Shown: positions 24,736-33,461 of the stretch, one piece after another | How the letters are laid out: every line of letters begins with the position of its first letter | Numbering within the stretch: the stretch's first letter is position 1 | From: JALHFZ01 sp963674625 | GTDB lineage: Bacteria > Synergistota > Synergistia > Synergistales > Aminobacteriaceae | Reading direction: 5' to 3' | DNA: 64,000 bases | Assembly: GCA_963674625.2 (NCBI GenBank) | Contig: CAXXXO010000004.1 | Location: 186,001-250,000, forward strand | Notes under the pieces: generated by a model | Told to the model about the DNA's origin: nothing | Database searches by the model: none | What the model saw: the letters and a program-made list of their open reading frames with translations, nothing else | Position numbers and translations under genes: made by a program

Positions 24736-25701
24736 CTATTTCTTCAAATAGCCGCCCAGCTCCATTACTGTTTTGAGGTCAGTGTCCTGCTGTTTTGCAA
24801 AATCGGCGAATTCCTTTGGTCCACGGATCATGATTCCGAATCCGTTCTTGCTCATGAATTCCTTGTATTCGGAAGAGTCAGCAATTTTCTTTATTGCCTC
24901 GTACAGGGTCTGGATAATCTCGGGAGGTGTTCCCTTCGGAACTGCAAATCCTCTCCATGTACCGGCAGACCAGTCGATGCCGTTTTCCTTGAGGGTCATA
25001 ACTTCCGGGAAGGCAGCATCCCTCTGATCAGCCATGACAGCGAGAGCCCGGATATCACCCGATGCAAGCTGTCCGCCAGCTTCCGGCAGGCTGCAGGTGA
25101 TCACGTCAACGTGCCCTCCGAGAAGTTCGATTATCGATGGGGCTGCGCCGGTCGTAGGAATCCAGTCGACGGTGTTTACAGGGACACCGGCCTTGTCGAG
25201 CATGCCTATACGGGCAAGATCCCAGACGCCTCCTGCGGCAGTTCCGGAGAATTTGTATTTTCCGGGGTTTGCCTTGATAGAGGCGAGAAGTTCTCCCACA
25301 GTCTTCCAGGGTGCGTCTTTCTTCACCATGACGCCTGCCGAGTCCTGGTTAAGCTGGATTACATAGTCGAAATCTGCGTAGGTCAGCTGCGTCAGGCCCA
25401 TCCAGTGCATCGTAGCCAGCTCAAGTGTTACCATGGTGATCGTATAACCGTCGGGTTTCGAGAATGCGCCCGCAGAATGGCCGACGGCGCCGTTTCCGCC
25501 GGTCTTGTTTACGACTGGAAACGGTTTTCCGAGTTCCTGTTCGAGCTGTATGGCTATAAAGCGCGTCAGGCGGTCTGTGCCTCCTCCAGCCCCCCAGGGA
25601 CACACTACTGACACGCTTCTCTCAGGGTAGGCTGCGAAGGCAGCTGAGGCGAAAAACACGAGAAGAAAAGAAACAGCGAGAATCCGGGTAATTTTTTTCA
25701 T
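24736..25701 (-). CDS. tctC: Tripartite tricarboxylate transporter periplasmic binding protein TctC
   Basis: The 321-residue protein starts with ATG 25701, preceded by AGGAGAGG. It has a clear Sec signal peptide (MKKITRILAVSFLLVFFASA, cleavage after AAFA). Mature features of the Bug/TctC family follow: YPERSVSVVCPWGAGGGTDRL, VVNKTGGNGAVG, and a C-terminal GGYLKK. It captures the substrate in the periplasm and delivers it to TctAB. It is the first gene of tctCBA behind a recognisable promoter and is divergent from the MFS operon. Confidence 0.95.
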   Translation of the reverse strand: MKKITRILAVSFLLVFFASAAFAAYPERSVSVVCPWGAGGGTDRLTRFIAIQLEQELGKPFPVVNKTGGNGAVGHSAGAFSKPDGYTITMVTLELATMHWMGLTQLTYADFDYVIQLNQDSAGVMVKKDAPWKTVGELLASIKANPGKYKFSGTAAGGVWDLARIGMLDKAGVPVNTVDWIPTTGAAPSIIELLGGHVDVITCSLPEAGGQLASGDIRALAVMADQRDAAFPEVMTLKENGIDWSAGTWRGFAVPKGTPPEIIQTLYEAIKKIADSSEYKEFMSKNGFGIMIRGPKEFADFAKQQDTDLKTVMELGGYLKK

Positions 25702-26131
25702 TTCACCAATCCTCTCCTTTTCCAGAAATAGGTTTGAAAAAACACTCGACCTCAGATCACGCAACCCTCCTTTCCCAGGTTGGACTAAAATTCATAATAC
25801 TCCAATTTATTAAGTATTGCCAATAACCCATATACCCGCCACTCTCAGATTTTTACCCTGAATCCGCAGGTTCATGCAGTGAAATGAACAAATGAGCTAT
25901 CGAAGGGAGGAATCGTCCGCTCCCAGGAGAACATCTCGACGTCTCCCTCGACGGAAACTTACTGAAGAGGCGCTGGGGGCGGCGAGGCAGGCGCCAATCT
26001 CTCAAGTCATTGCCAGACAGTCTTGAGGGAGTACGAAAACCACCTTCTTCTTGACACGCCCCGCAGTGAAATGATACTCTGGTGTTGTTCATATAGAAAC
26101 GCTATTTTGACAGTCAAAATGGGGCTCGTGA
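25702..26131. other. Divergent control region between tctC and the MFS operon
   Basis: About 430 bases separate two divergently transcribed transport operons. The tctC-side promoter is given separately. The right half contains GC-rich sequence with no recognisable gene. The IclR-type regulator encoded downstream in the plus operon is the natural candidate to bind here. A short AATACT...AGTATT dyad around 25796-25817 overlaps the tctC promoter and could be an operator. Confidence 0.45.
25794..25823 (-). promoter_or_regulatory. Sigma70-type promoter of tctCBA
   Basis: On the minus strand TTGGCA (25823-25818) is followed after 18 bases by TATTAT (25799-25794). Transcription would start near 25787, about 85 bases before the tctC ATG. 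Confidence 0.6.
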
Positions 26132-27361
26132 ATGAAATCGGAAAATCGCCTTCTCCTGATCATGGTCATCTCAATGTTTCTCGGATATATGCCCTGGTAC
26201 GGATTTTCGGCCGTATCCTCCCTGATGCTGAAGGAATTCGGGCTGAATTCCTCGGATATGGGCATCATCCTCGCCGTTTTTCAGCTGGGATATGTTGTGA
26301 CCGTCATCGCAAGCGGCATTCTTGCCGACAAAATTGGGAACAAGCCCGTTCTGGTGGGCGCGACCCTCGCAACGGGAGTCTTTTCCCTTCTTTTCGCCCT
26401 CTTCTCCCGGGGATTCTGGAGCATCCTCACCTTTCGCCTGCTCACGGGCCTCTCGGCGGGGGCCATCTACGCTCCCGGAATGGCCCTTCTCGCATCCTGG
26501 TTTCCGCCTCACAAGCGGGGAATGGCCCTCGGCGCCTACACTGCCGCCCTGACAGCCTCCTACGCCGGGGGATACGGCATCGCAGCTCCCCTCGCCTCTC
26601 TCTTCTCGTGGCGGTGGGGCATCATCGCCATCTCCCTTCCGGTGTTCGCGGCCGTTGCCCTTCTTTTCTTCTGCGTGAAGGACAAGCCGGTTTCCGCGAC
26701 GGACGGGCACGGCATCGGAAGCACGGGCGGAGCTTTCAGTCTCAGTGCGATGTTTCCGGGCGGTCTGAAGGCCCCTCTCCTGTTGACCGTCGGCTATTGC
26801 GGCCACATGTGGGAACTTTATGCCTTCTGGGGATGGATCGGGCCGTTTCTCGCTGCATGCGCGGTTGCCAGGGGGTGGAGCTCTGAAGGAGCGTCGGCCT
26901 TCGCAGGAATAACTGCCGCCGGCGTTATTCTCTTCGGGAGCATAGCCGTGCTCGCCGTGGGAAAACTTTCCGACCGGGCGGGGCGCCGCCGGGCCATCCT
27001 GATCGCGGGAACCGCGAGTGCCATCGCTGAATTCTTCTTCGGTTTCCTGCGCGGTGGCTCTCTCCTGCCGGTGCTCTTCCTTGCGGCGTGGATCGGCTTC
27101 TGGTCCGTGGCGGATTCAGCCGTGTACAAAGCCGGCCTGGCGGATCTCGCCGCGCCGCGAATGCGGGGTACGGCCCTCGCCATGCAGTCGGCTGCGGGGT
27201 TTTTGTGTACGGCCATATCACCCGTGGTGTTCGGACGATTGGTCGACGCCGCAGGCGGGTCCGGATGGGGATTTGCCTTTGTCAGCCTCGGCCTCGGGGC
27301 CCTCGTCGCCCCGGCATTTGTTTTTTTCCTGCCGAAGAGTCGTTCAGGAGCATCTGCCTGA
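26132..27361 (+). CDS. Major facilitator superfamily transporter
   Basis: The 409-residue protein has 12 predicted membrane helices and the MFS signature after helix 2 (GILADKIGNKP), repeated in the second half as GKLSDRAGRRRAIL. The central loop (about residues 190-205) is short and polar. The likely activity is proton-coupled uptake or export of a small organic anion; the substrate cannot be told. It is first in a plus-strand operon with an aminotransferase, an IclR regulator and a U32-like protein, and divergent from tctCBA. It may therefore handle the same class of amino or keto acids. Confidence 0.9.
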   Translation: MKSENRLLLIMVISMFLGYMPWYGFSAVSSLMLKEFGLNSSDMGIILAVFQLGYVVTVIASGILADKIGNKPVLVGATLATGVFSLLFALFSRGFWSILTFRLLTGLSAGAIYAPGMALLASWFPPHKRGMALGAYTAALTASYAGGYGIAAPLASLFSWRWGIIAISLPVFAAVALLFFCVKDKPVSATDGHGIGSTGGAFSLSAMFPGGLKAPLLLTVGYCGHMWELYAFWGWIGPFLAACAVARGWSSEGASAFAGITAAGVILFGSIAVLAVGKLSDRAGRRRAILIAGTASAIAEFFFGFLRGGSLLPVLFLAAWIGFWSVADSAVYKAGLADLAAPRMRGTALAMQSAAGFLCTAISPVVFGRLVDAAGGSGWGFAFVSLGLGALVAPAFVFFLPKSRSGASA

Positions 27362-27412
27362 AGGTGGGACTGCTGGGATTCGTGAACAGAAGTGAAGGGA
27401 GAAGTGGCATGG

Positions 27413-28660
27413 ATGGATAAATTTTCACCGGGAAAGTCTGTTTTATCGAAACGTACGATTGCAATGCCGACGTCGCCGATCCGGGGACTTGTTCCCCATG
27501 CGGAGGCGGCGGTAAAGAGCGGGAAAAAGGTGCTCTTTCTCAATATCGGCCAGCCGGACGTCCCCACGCCCCGGACCTTCTTCGACGGGGTGGCGTCCTT
27601 CGATGAGCCTGTTCTCGCCTACGGCTCATCCCATGGCCGCCCCGAACTCATCGACGCGGTCGTCAGCCACTACCGCGCAGACCTCGGAGTTCCCCTTGAA
27701 CCGAGAGACGTCCTCGTCACGGCAGGAGGCAGCGAAGCCCTTCAGTTCGCCATTATGCTCCTCTGCGATCCAGGAGATGAAATTATAGTTCCTGAGCCGT
27801 TCTATGCGAATTATGCGTCAATCTGTGCTTCCGCCCTTGTCAGGATCGTTCCGGTGACGACCCGGGCCGAAGAGGGGTACCATCTCCCGGGCAACCCTGC
27901 GGAGCGCCGGGAGGCTCTGGAGAAGCGGGTCACGGAGCGTACGAAGGCGATCCTCCTCTCCCACCCCGGAAATCCGACGGGAACAGTCTATACCGGGGAG
28001 GAGCTTCGGTGCATCGTCGACATCGCCCGGGAGCGGAATCTCTTCATCATCGCCGACGAGGTCTACCGGGATTTCGTCTATGACGATGTTCCCTATGAGA
28101 GTTTCGCGTCCTTCGAAGATGCTGCGGATCGGGTCGTGATCATCGATTCCGTCTCGAAACGCTACAGTGCCTGCGGCGCCCGCATCGGCTTCCTGATCAG
28201 CAGAAACCGCGAACTCATGGCAAGCGCGATGAAGTATGCCCAGGCCAGGGGGTGCACTGCGATCCTCGAACAGATCGGTGCTGCGGCGCTCTATTCCACC
28301 CCCGAGTCCTTCCTTCGGGACGTCCGGAAGGAATATGCTGCCCGCCGGGACATCCTCTGCGACGCCCTTAGCTCCATTCCGGGCGTAACCTTCCGAAAGC
28401 CTGAGGGAGCCTTCTACCTCTCGGCGCGCCTTCCGGTCGGGGACACGACCGATTTCGCCATCTGGGCCGTCAGGGAGTGTGCCATCGACGGGGAGACGAT
28501 CCTCGTTGCACCTCTTTCGGGCTTCTACGGGACGCCGGGGCTCGGAACTGACGAGATTCGCCTGTGCTATGCCCTCGAACGGGATGTGCTGATGCGCGCC
28601 GGAGCGATCCTGAAAAAGGCCGTGGCGACCTGGCCGGAAAACCGGGTTCCCGCGTCGTGA
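27413..28660 (+). CDS. Class I/II PLP-dependent aminotransferase
   Basis: This fold-type I aminotransferase of the aspartate-aminotransferase group moves an amino group between an amino acid and a keto acid. Motifs seen are NIGQPDVPTP near the start, VTAGGSEALQFA (cofactor phosphate loop), HPGNPTGTVY, ADEVYRDFVYD, the PLP lysine in DSVSKRYSACGARIG, and a C-terminal arginine region DEIRLCYAL. ATG 27413 (415 residues) is supported by AAGGGAG about 11 bases upstream; a GTG at 27392 is less likely. Its stop overlaps the IclR start, so a catabolic operon is likely. Confidence 0.9.
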   Translation: MDKFSPGKSVLSKRTIAMPTSPIRGLVPHAEAAVKSGKKVLFLNIGQPDVPTPRTFFDGVASFDEPVLAYGSSHGRPELIDAVVSHYRADLGVPLEPRDVLVTAGGSEALQFAIMLLCDPGDEIIVPEPFYANYASICASALVRIVPVTTRAEEGYHLPGNPAERREALEKRVTERTKAILLSHPGNPTGTVYTGEELRCIVDIARERNLFIIADEVYRDFVYDDVPYESFASFEDAADRVVIIDSVSKRYSACGARIGFLISRNRELMASAMKYAQARGCTAILEQIGAAALYSTPESFLRDVRKEYAARRDILCDALSSIPGVTFRKPEGAFYLSARLPVGDTTDFAIWAVRECAIDGETILVAPLSGFYGTPGLGTDEIRLCYALERDVLMRAGAILKKAVATWPENRVPAS

Positions 28661-29454
28661 ACCGCGGGGAAAACCCGAGACAGCTTCTGCAGTCGATCAT
28701 CCGGGCCTTCCAGATCGCCGAGCTGCTGGCGGAGGCGGGAGAACTGGGGGTCACGGAGATAGAGACCCGGCTCGGCATCGACAAGAGCACGGCCTACCGA
28801 ATTCTTGCGACGCTCCGGGATATGGGGTATGTCCGGCAGAACGGAACGAACCACAAGTACTCGAATACGCCGAAGTTCTCTCTTCTCGGAGGGGCGGACC
28901 CCGATATGCAGCACATTCGGGAACGGGCGCACCCATTGCTTCAGGCGCTGTCCGACCAGGTCGGGGAAGCGGTGAATCTGGGCTTTCTCGACGGCAGGGA
29001 GATCGTGTACGTCGAACGGATCCAGTGCGATGAACTGATCCAGGTGAATCTCCCCGTGGGTCAGAGGATGCCCGCCTACTGTTCGGCCCTCGGAAAGGCG
29101 ATTCTCGCCTCCATGCCCTGGGAGGTGGTCGGCAAAATTTTCTCCGACGAGTCCTTTCCTCCGTTTACGGAACATACGCTGAAAACGCCGGAGAGTCTCA
29201 GAAAGGAACTTGAAACAATACGGTCGGAGGGGTTCGCCAGGGACAGGCAGGAATCCCACAGGGGTCTTTCGTGCTTCGCTGCGCCGGTCTTTCAGGCTTC
29301 GGGAAAGGCGGCGGCGGGAATCAGCGTTTCTTTTCCGACCTTCAGGCATCCCGATATGGAGGAGGCCGAGAGGAAGATCCTTCCGGCCCTTCTCGAGACT
29401 GCCGGCAGCATCAGCGAAGAACTGGGATATAGAGAAAGAGAAACAGCACAATAA
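28657..29454 (+). CDS. IclR-family transcriptional regulator
   Basis: The 265-residue protein has an N-terminal winged helix (LLQSIIRAFQIAELLAEAG, VTEIETRLGIDKSTAYRILA) and a C-terminal effector domain with the typical ERIQCDELIQV, RMPAYCSALGKAILA and a late DRQESHRGLSCFAAPVF segment. The GTG at 28657 overlaps the aminotransferase stop (GTGA). IclR proteins usually bind a small organic acid and control neighbouring catabolic genes. Control of this operon and perhaps the divergent tctCBA is inferred from position. Confidence 0.92.
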   Translation: MNRGENPRQLLQSIIRAFQIAELLAEAGELGVTEIETRLGIDKSTAYRILATLRDMGYVRQNGTNHKYSNTPKFSLLGGADPDMQHIRERAHPLLQALSDQVGEAVNLGFLDGREIVYVERIQCDELIQVNLPVGQRMPAYCSALGKAILASMPWEVVGKIFSDESFPPFTEHTLKTPESLRKELETIRSEGFARDRQESHRGLSCFAAPVFQASGKAAAGISVSFPTFRHPDMEEAERKILPALLETAGSISEELGYRERETAQ

Positions 29455-29506
29455 CCGCCTCCGGGAAGAAAAGAAAACCGGTGCGGAAAAAACGGGAGGA
29501 ATGAAC

Positions 29507-30451
29507 ATGGCAGTGTCAATGGATGCAGTATCAAAGATGATGGAACAGGCGGGTATTCCCGGACGGGATCTGTACGACCGCCCTGCGAGCGGGAAGAGCT
29601 TTCCCGACGGGTGCCACTATCGCATCGAAATGTCGGGGGTCGAAGGACCGAAAGTCCTCGAAGCGCTGATCCGGGAGCGGAGAAAGAGAAATGTCCCCGT
29701 TCATCGCCTGGTCTCTTTCTGCCAGGGAGGGACCCTCTACGACGACGCCGAGCTGAAGGACTTCGCCCAGATGGCCGCCGAGGAAAAGATGGAGGTCATC
29801 GCCATCCCCGGGCCGAGGAACGCCTGGGACATCGGACGGCAGTTCGTCACGGCGGACGGACAGCGCTGCGGAGGGCTGAACCACAGGGGTTCCGACGAAA
29901 TCCGCAAGGTGATCACGGACATGCTCCGCATGTACGAGATCGGTTTCCGGGGATTCATGCTCGTGGACCGGGGCGTGCTGGCCCTTGTAGGAAAAATGCA
30001 GGAGCAGGGGAATTTCCCGAAGGACATCGTCATCAAGCTGTCGGTCTGGGCGGGCGTTTCCTCCCCCGCCGGAGCCCTTCTCGCCCAGCAGCTCGGCGCG
30101 AGCTCCTTCAACCCCGTGGCGGACCTCACGCTGCCCCAGATGGCGGCCATCCGGACGGTGACGGACATCCCCATCGACTTTTACGTCTGGACCTTCGACT
30201 CCTACGGCGGATCGAACCGCATGTACGACGCTCCTGAGGTCGCCAAGATCTACGCTCCCTGCTACTTCAAGTTCGAACCGGCGCCGACCTCCGGATATTA
30301 CAACCCTTTCAACTCGGACGAGGAGCATATGCGCCTCATGGAGAAGAAGGTCAAATGGGCAGAATGGGTCATCGAACACGTGTCGCTGAACGAGCCGGAT
30401 GTGCGCGTTTCGCCCCAGGGCACGCCGGATTTGTGTGTTCCGAAGATCTGA
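29507..30451 (+). CDS. TIM-barrel protein resembling the U32 peptidase family
   Basis: The 314-residue protein is not firmly recognised. It shows alternating strands and helices of a TIM barrel with FRGFMLVDRGVLALVG, a LGASSFNPVADLTLPQM segment and PIDFYVWTF, which together resemble the middle of U32-family proteins (iron-sulfur or peptidase-like). The usual C-terminal cysteine cluster of U32 enzymes is absent apart from isolated cysteines. ATG 29507 is chosen because GGGAGGA lies six bases upstream; ATG 29501 is too close. It closes the catabolic operon before a strong terminator. A role in processing the transported amino-acid-like substrate is inferred. Confidence 0.55.
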   Translation: MAVSMDAVSKMMEQAGIPGRDLYDRPASGKSFPDGCHYRIEMSGVEGPKVLEALIRERRKRNVPVHRLVSFCQGGTLYDDAELKDFAQMAAEEKMEVIAIPGPRNAWDIGRQFVTADGQRCGGLNHRGSDEIRKVITDMLRMYEIGFRGFMLVDRGVLALVGKMQEQGNFPKDIVIKLSVWAGVSSPAGALLAQQLGASSFNPVADLTLPQMAAIRTVTDIPIDFYVWTFDSYGGSNRMYDAPEVAKIYAPCYFKFEPAPTSGYYNPFNSDEEHMRLMEKKVKWAEWVIEHVSLNEPDVRVSPQGTPDLCVPKI

Positions 30452-30477
30452 AGAAAAACCATTGAATATTCTTCAAG

Positions 30478-30511
30478 GGGAGAGAGCCGTTCGGCTCTCT
30501 CCCTTTTTCTT
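30478..30511 (+). terminator. Rho-independent terminator after the catabolic operon
   Basis: A near-perfect GC-rich stem (GGGAGAGAGCC with GGCTCTCTCCC around a GTTC loop, 30478-30503) is followed by TTTTTCTT. It lies between convergent genes (plus gene ending 30451, DUF2254 gene ending 30524). Confidence 0.93.
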
Positions 30512-30523
30512 ATCTACCCGCTT

Positions 30524-31861
30524 CTAGCCGCTCTTCTCATCGATGAGCCTGCTGAGGATTTCGTACCGCTCTTCCGCAGCCTGGCGGTCTTCCCGCTCAG
30601 GCAAACCTTCCCGCGCACCCCGGATGACCATGTCGCCGTGGCGCTGAAGGACGGCGAGGTCTTCCGGCAGAGACGCAAAGAAGGCGATGACGGCAAAGGT
30701 CTCGAGCAGGCGGATGGCTACCGCAGCGCTGGTGCGGCCGTATTGGCGGATCTGGTTGAAGGCTGCATCGGCGAAGGAGCTGAAAGTTATGCCCCGGGCT
30801 ATGACCCTCAGGGCGTATCCGTCATCATGAAGAAAGGGCGAAGGCCTCTTGCGCTGGGCGAAACGGCACAGAGCCGATCCCAGCCGGTCAATGCAGACGA
30901 TTGCCGTGAAGGGGTCGTTCACACCGGGAGAAAGGGCCCGCACGGCGATCTCCACAAGCTGATCCACCACGAATTCGAGGTCGTGGCTCGGCGTGCGCTG
31001 AATACCCAGGGTGAAGGCGAAACTGATCCGGTCCGCAAGTCCTTCGTCAAGCTTTTCTCCCGGCCAGACCCGCACAATAGGCTGGCCAAAGACTACATAC
31101 TGACCCGTGCGGCGCTCGAGGCGCAGGACAAGATCTTTCTCCCCGGCGAGGGAAAGCAGGATGTCTTCGTCCACAAACTGAAGATAGCCGTCATCTTTGG
31201 CGTCTACAGGACGGGACTGACTTTCGAAAGTTTCAAGAAAAAGGGGGTCGGGATTTTCAGGAAGAACCTGAGGCGCTCCCTCACCTATAGGCTCCGGAAA
31301 GAGGCGGCCTATCCTCTCGATGAGCTCCCGGGTGAGCTGAGCCACTATCTCGTTGGCCTGGATGGACCTGGTCACATGGTGGATGAAATAGATAAGCACA
31401 CCCACGCTTATAACTGCGAAGAAAACCCCCAGGGAGACGGCAACGTGGGGAATGAAGAGGATCTCCTCCTGACGGCGGATGGTCCGGAGGACGAGGAGGC
31501 AGTAAAGGAAGGTGGCCACGAAGGTTCCCAGCACGACCTGGGTTGATCTGTCCCGCATGAAGTTGCGGAGCAGCCTGGGGCCGAGATTGGATACCGTGAG
31601 GGAGAGGGCGACCAGCGTCATGGAAAAAACGACGCCTGCAATGGTAATCATTGAACCGCCGATGTTTCCAAGCACTGCGGCGGCTCCTTCCGCGCCGCCG
31701 TTGAACTTCCAGCCCAGGGCAGTGTTCAGCCAGTCAGTGAGGGGTCCTTCGATGGCCACCGCCCCATAGGAGAGCCCTACGGCTCCGAGCGCCATCAGAA
31801 TGGGTACGAACCAGAAACTGTAGCGGATCATGTTCAAATATTTAAAAAACCTGGCTTTCAA
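30524..31861 (-). CDS. DUF2254 predicted membrane protein
   Basis: The 445-residue protein has four N-terminal membrane helices (roughly residues 15-35, 65-90, 110-130 and 140-165) followed by a large cytoplasmic domain. The segments GSMITIAGVVFSMTLVALSL, LGPRLLRNFMRD and LSPGVNDPFTAIVCIDRL are typical of DUF2254. Function is unknown for the family. The start is TTG 31861 with a strong GGAGGAG site. It lies downstream of three broken genes in the same direction and appears intact. Confidence 0.88.
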   Translation of the reverse strand: MKARFFKYLNMIRYSFWFVPILMALGAVGLSYGAVAIEGPLTDWLNTALGWKFNGGAEGAAAVLGNIGGSMITIAGVVFSMTLVALSLTVSNLGPRLLRNFMRDRSTQVVLGTFVATFLYCLLVLRTIRRQEEILFIPHVAVSLGVFFAVISVGVLIYFIHHVTRSIQANEIVAQLTRELIERIGRLFPEPIGEGAPQVLPENPDPLFLETFESQSRPVDAKDDGYLQFVDEDILLSLAGEKDLVLRLERRTGQYVVFGQPIVRVWPGEKLDEGLADRISFAFTLGIQRTPSHDLEFVVDQLVEIAVRALSPGVNDPFTAIVCIDRLGSALCRFAQRKRPSPFLHDDGYALRVIARGITFSSFADAAFNQIRQYGRTSAAVAIRLLETFAVIAFFASLPEDLAVLQRHGDMVIRGAREGLPEREDRQAAEERYEILSRLIDEKSG

Positions 31862-31978
31862 TGCTTAATCTCCTCCTCCGCTCCGGCCCCATCATCTTCA
31901 TTCCCCGTGCTCCCTTCACTTCCCAAAGGGCAAAAGAGGACGGATTTCAGCTTATCGGCTCCTGCGGCCATTTCAGAG

Positions 31979-32162
31979 CTAGACGGGAATGAATGTTCCC
32001 CGGAGATCAGCCCTCACAGGCTTGTGGCTGCCGAGATATTTTCTCATGTCATCAACGGCATGTTCCGGATGTTTCTGCCGGGAACGGCAGTACCTGGTAC
32101 AGATCGAAATATGCGTGGATGTCGTTCAACTGGACGATTGTAAGGCTTCGGGTCTCAGCCAT
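31979..32162 (-). pseudogene. Remnant of a 5'-nucleotidase/metallophosphoesterase gene
   Basis: ATG 32162 with an AGGAGG site begins MAETRSLTIVQLNDIHAYFD, the metal-binding N-terminus of 5'-nucleotidases. The frame stops at 32052. In another frame the DNA continues as HAVDDMRKYLGSHKPV, then RADLRGTFIPV and a stop at 31979, which looks like the far C-terminus of the same family. Families of this type are about 500 residues, so a large internal deletion plus a frame change is inferred. Confidence 0.7.
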
Positions 32163-32179
32163 GGTTCTTTCCTCCTTTT

Positions 32180-32532
32180 TTACCGGGGCATGATCCAGAA
32201 TACAAGCCCGGCGACAACGAGCAGGACCGCCGTCATGAGCATGTAGGAGACGATTGAATTTTTCGAGGAAAATTTTCGGGTCAGCCGTCTGCAGGTGCTC
32301 CATAATCGAAGAAGGCATACAGAAAGATTCCCGCCCCCCAGATCACAAGCAAATTTCCGATCAGATAGGCTGCTTGCTGATGTTCAGAGCTTTTGAAGAT
32401 AAGCACCCGGGCCACGGCAAGCCCTCCGCCCACACCGGCCAGCCCGGTCCTGATCCAGGCGGAGAATGTCCGCTGAGCGGCCAGAAGGGTCCGTTCCGAG
32501 GCGAGTTGATCCCTCTCCTGATTTTCCTCCAT
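32180..32532 (-). pseudogene. Frameshifted DUF202 (YidH-type) small membrane protein
   Basis: From ATG 32532 (GGGAG site) the frame shows the DUF202 signature LASERTLLAAQRTFSAWIRT and two membrane helices. It reaches FFDYG near 32304, then stops at 32281. Shifting by one base restores WSTCRRLTRKF and a third helix (MTAVLLVVAGLVFWI) up to TAA at 32180, which would give the normal length of about 117 residues. A single-base deletion, or a sequencing error, explains this. Confidence 0.75.
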
Positions 32533-32567
32533 GAAATCACTCCCTTTCTTCAGCGAAGCGGACCGAT

Positions 32568-33020
32568 TCAGGGCTGAATCTGGACGTATCCTTCCCTTAC
32601 CAGTCCTATCAGACGGGCAAGAGCACCTCCGTTCACCTTGACGCCGGGAAGAAGATCGTCATTGGTCCAACCGTGGCTCTTCATGGAGGCGATGCACTAC
32701 TCAAGCTGAATACCCATATCCAGAAGCTCGCCGATAAGCTTTTTATAGGGGTTTCCCGTGGATATTTTGCGGAAATCATTGTACGCCTCGTCATTCAGCA
32801 CCATGTAGGCAGCGTCTGCGTTAAACAGCCCGACAATACTCTGCCTGATCTTCTCGTCCCGAAATCGCCCGGCCAGGGCGCGCATATGGCGGATCCCCAG
32901 GGGCATGTCTCCGGAAAAGGCCGAATGATCGAGATTGAAGATGACCTGCGCTCTTTCCAGTTCCACCGGAACGTCCACCGTTATGGATAATCCGCTTTTC
33001 CCATCATTCTTTTCCTTCAT
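32568..33020 (-). pseudogene. DsrE-family protein interrupted by an in-frame TAG
   Basis: ATG 33020 with GGAGGTG upstream starts a DsrE/F-like protein (LERAQVIFNLDHSAF...HMRALAGRF...VFNADAAYMVLND-type layout). An in-frame TAG at 32699-32697 falls immediately before the conserved cysteine. The same frame then continues CIASMKSHGWTNDDLLPGV...GYVQIQP to TGA at 32568, completing the family's usual end. Restored length is about 150 residues. A nonsense mutation (for example CAG to TAG) is the simplest explanation. Confidence 0.75.
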
Positions 33021-33126
33021 TTCGGCACCTCCTCCAGCGATTCCATGATTTGAGGGATAAAACAACAACTCATTTCGAGCTCTTGACCTCCTGCTTTTTG
33101 CAGGGAACAGGATCTTCCCGAATTTT

Positions 33127-33155
33127 ATGATATGTGCCAAAAACACTGAAGTCAA
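33127..33155 (-). promoter_or_regulatory. Near-consensus sigma70 promoter for the decayed dsrE-DUF202-nucleotidase operon
   Basis: On the minus strand TTGACT (33155-33150) is followed after exactly 17 bases by TATCAT (33132-33127). It implies a leader of about 100 bases before the dsrE ATG. The promoter has survived although the three genes behind it are damaged. Confidence 0.75.
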
Positions 33156-33380
33156 ATAGATTTTAGAGAGTTAATAAACAAAAGGTTTTAAAGATCGAAT
33201 AGAAATGCCGTTTTCACCATGTCTGTCTGGTCTCCCGAAACCTTTACCAGGCTGACCGCCGGGAAATATCTGTAATTTTTATTCTTTCTCCTTTCATGGG
33301 CTTGAAGTGTGAATCTGAAAGCCGCAGAGTGCATTGGTCATTTTTTCCCGGAATTCGCCTCCGGAGGAACGCTGCCCATG

Positions 33381-33408
33381 CAAAAGAGCCTCTCCGAAGA
33401 AAGGCTCT
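33381..33408 (-). terminator. Rho-independent terminator of the ParA operon
   Basis: On the minus strand a 10-bp stem with one G-U pair is capped by a TTCG tetraloop and followed by TTTT. It lies about 55 bases after the stop at 33462. Confidence 0.8.
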
Positions 33409-33461
33409 GTCCGCACCGCACACTGCAGTTCGTATCCGACGAATTGTCCTGCAGCCCTGCT

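Larger units (their letters stand above)
33021..33461. other. Intergenic region upstream of the decayed dsrE operon
   Basis: About 440 bases, with the dsrE promoter at 33127-33155 and a terminator for the ParA operon at 33381-33408 (both listed). The DNA between is AT-rich with no recognisable gene. Confidence 0.5.

Noticed and set aside
25853..26092. 79-codon minus-strand frame in the tctC/MFS divergent region
   Set aside because: Low-quality start, arginine/serine-rich chance-like sequence, no family resemblance.
30638..31546. Plus-strand 302-codon frame opposite DUF2254
   Set aside because: Antisense shadow of a well-supported membrane protein gene; sequence lacks any fold signature.
32697..32699. 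Pyrrolysine codon (TAG) in the DsrE gene as an established call
   Set aside because: No pyl genes are in the window and both neighbouring genes are also broken, so a nonsense mutation is far likelier; kept only as a check.
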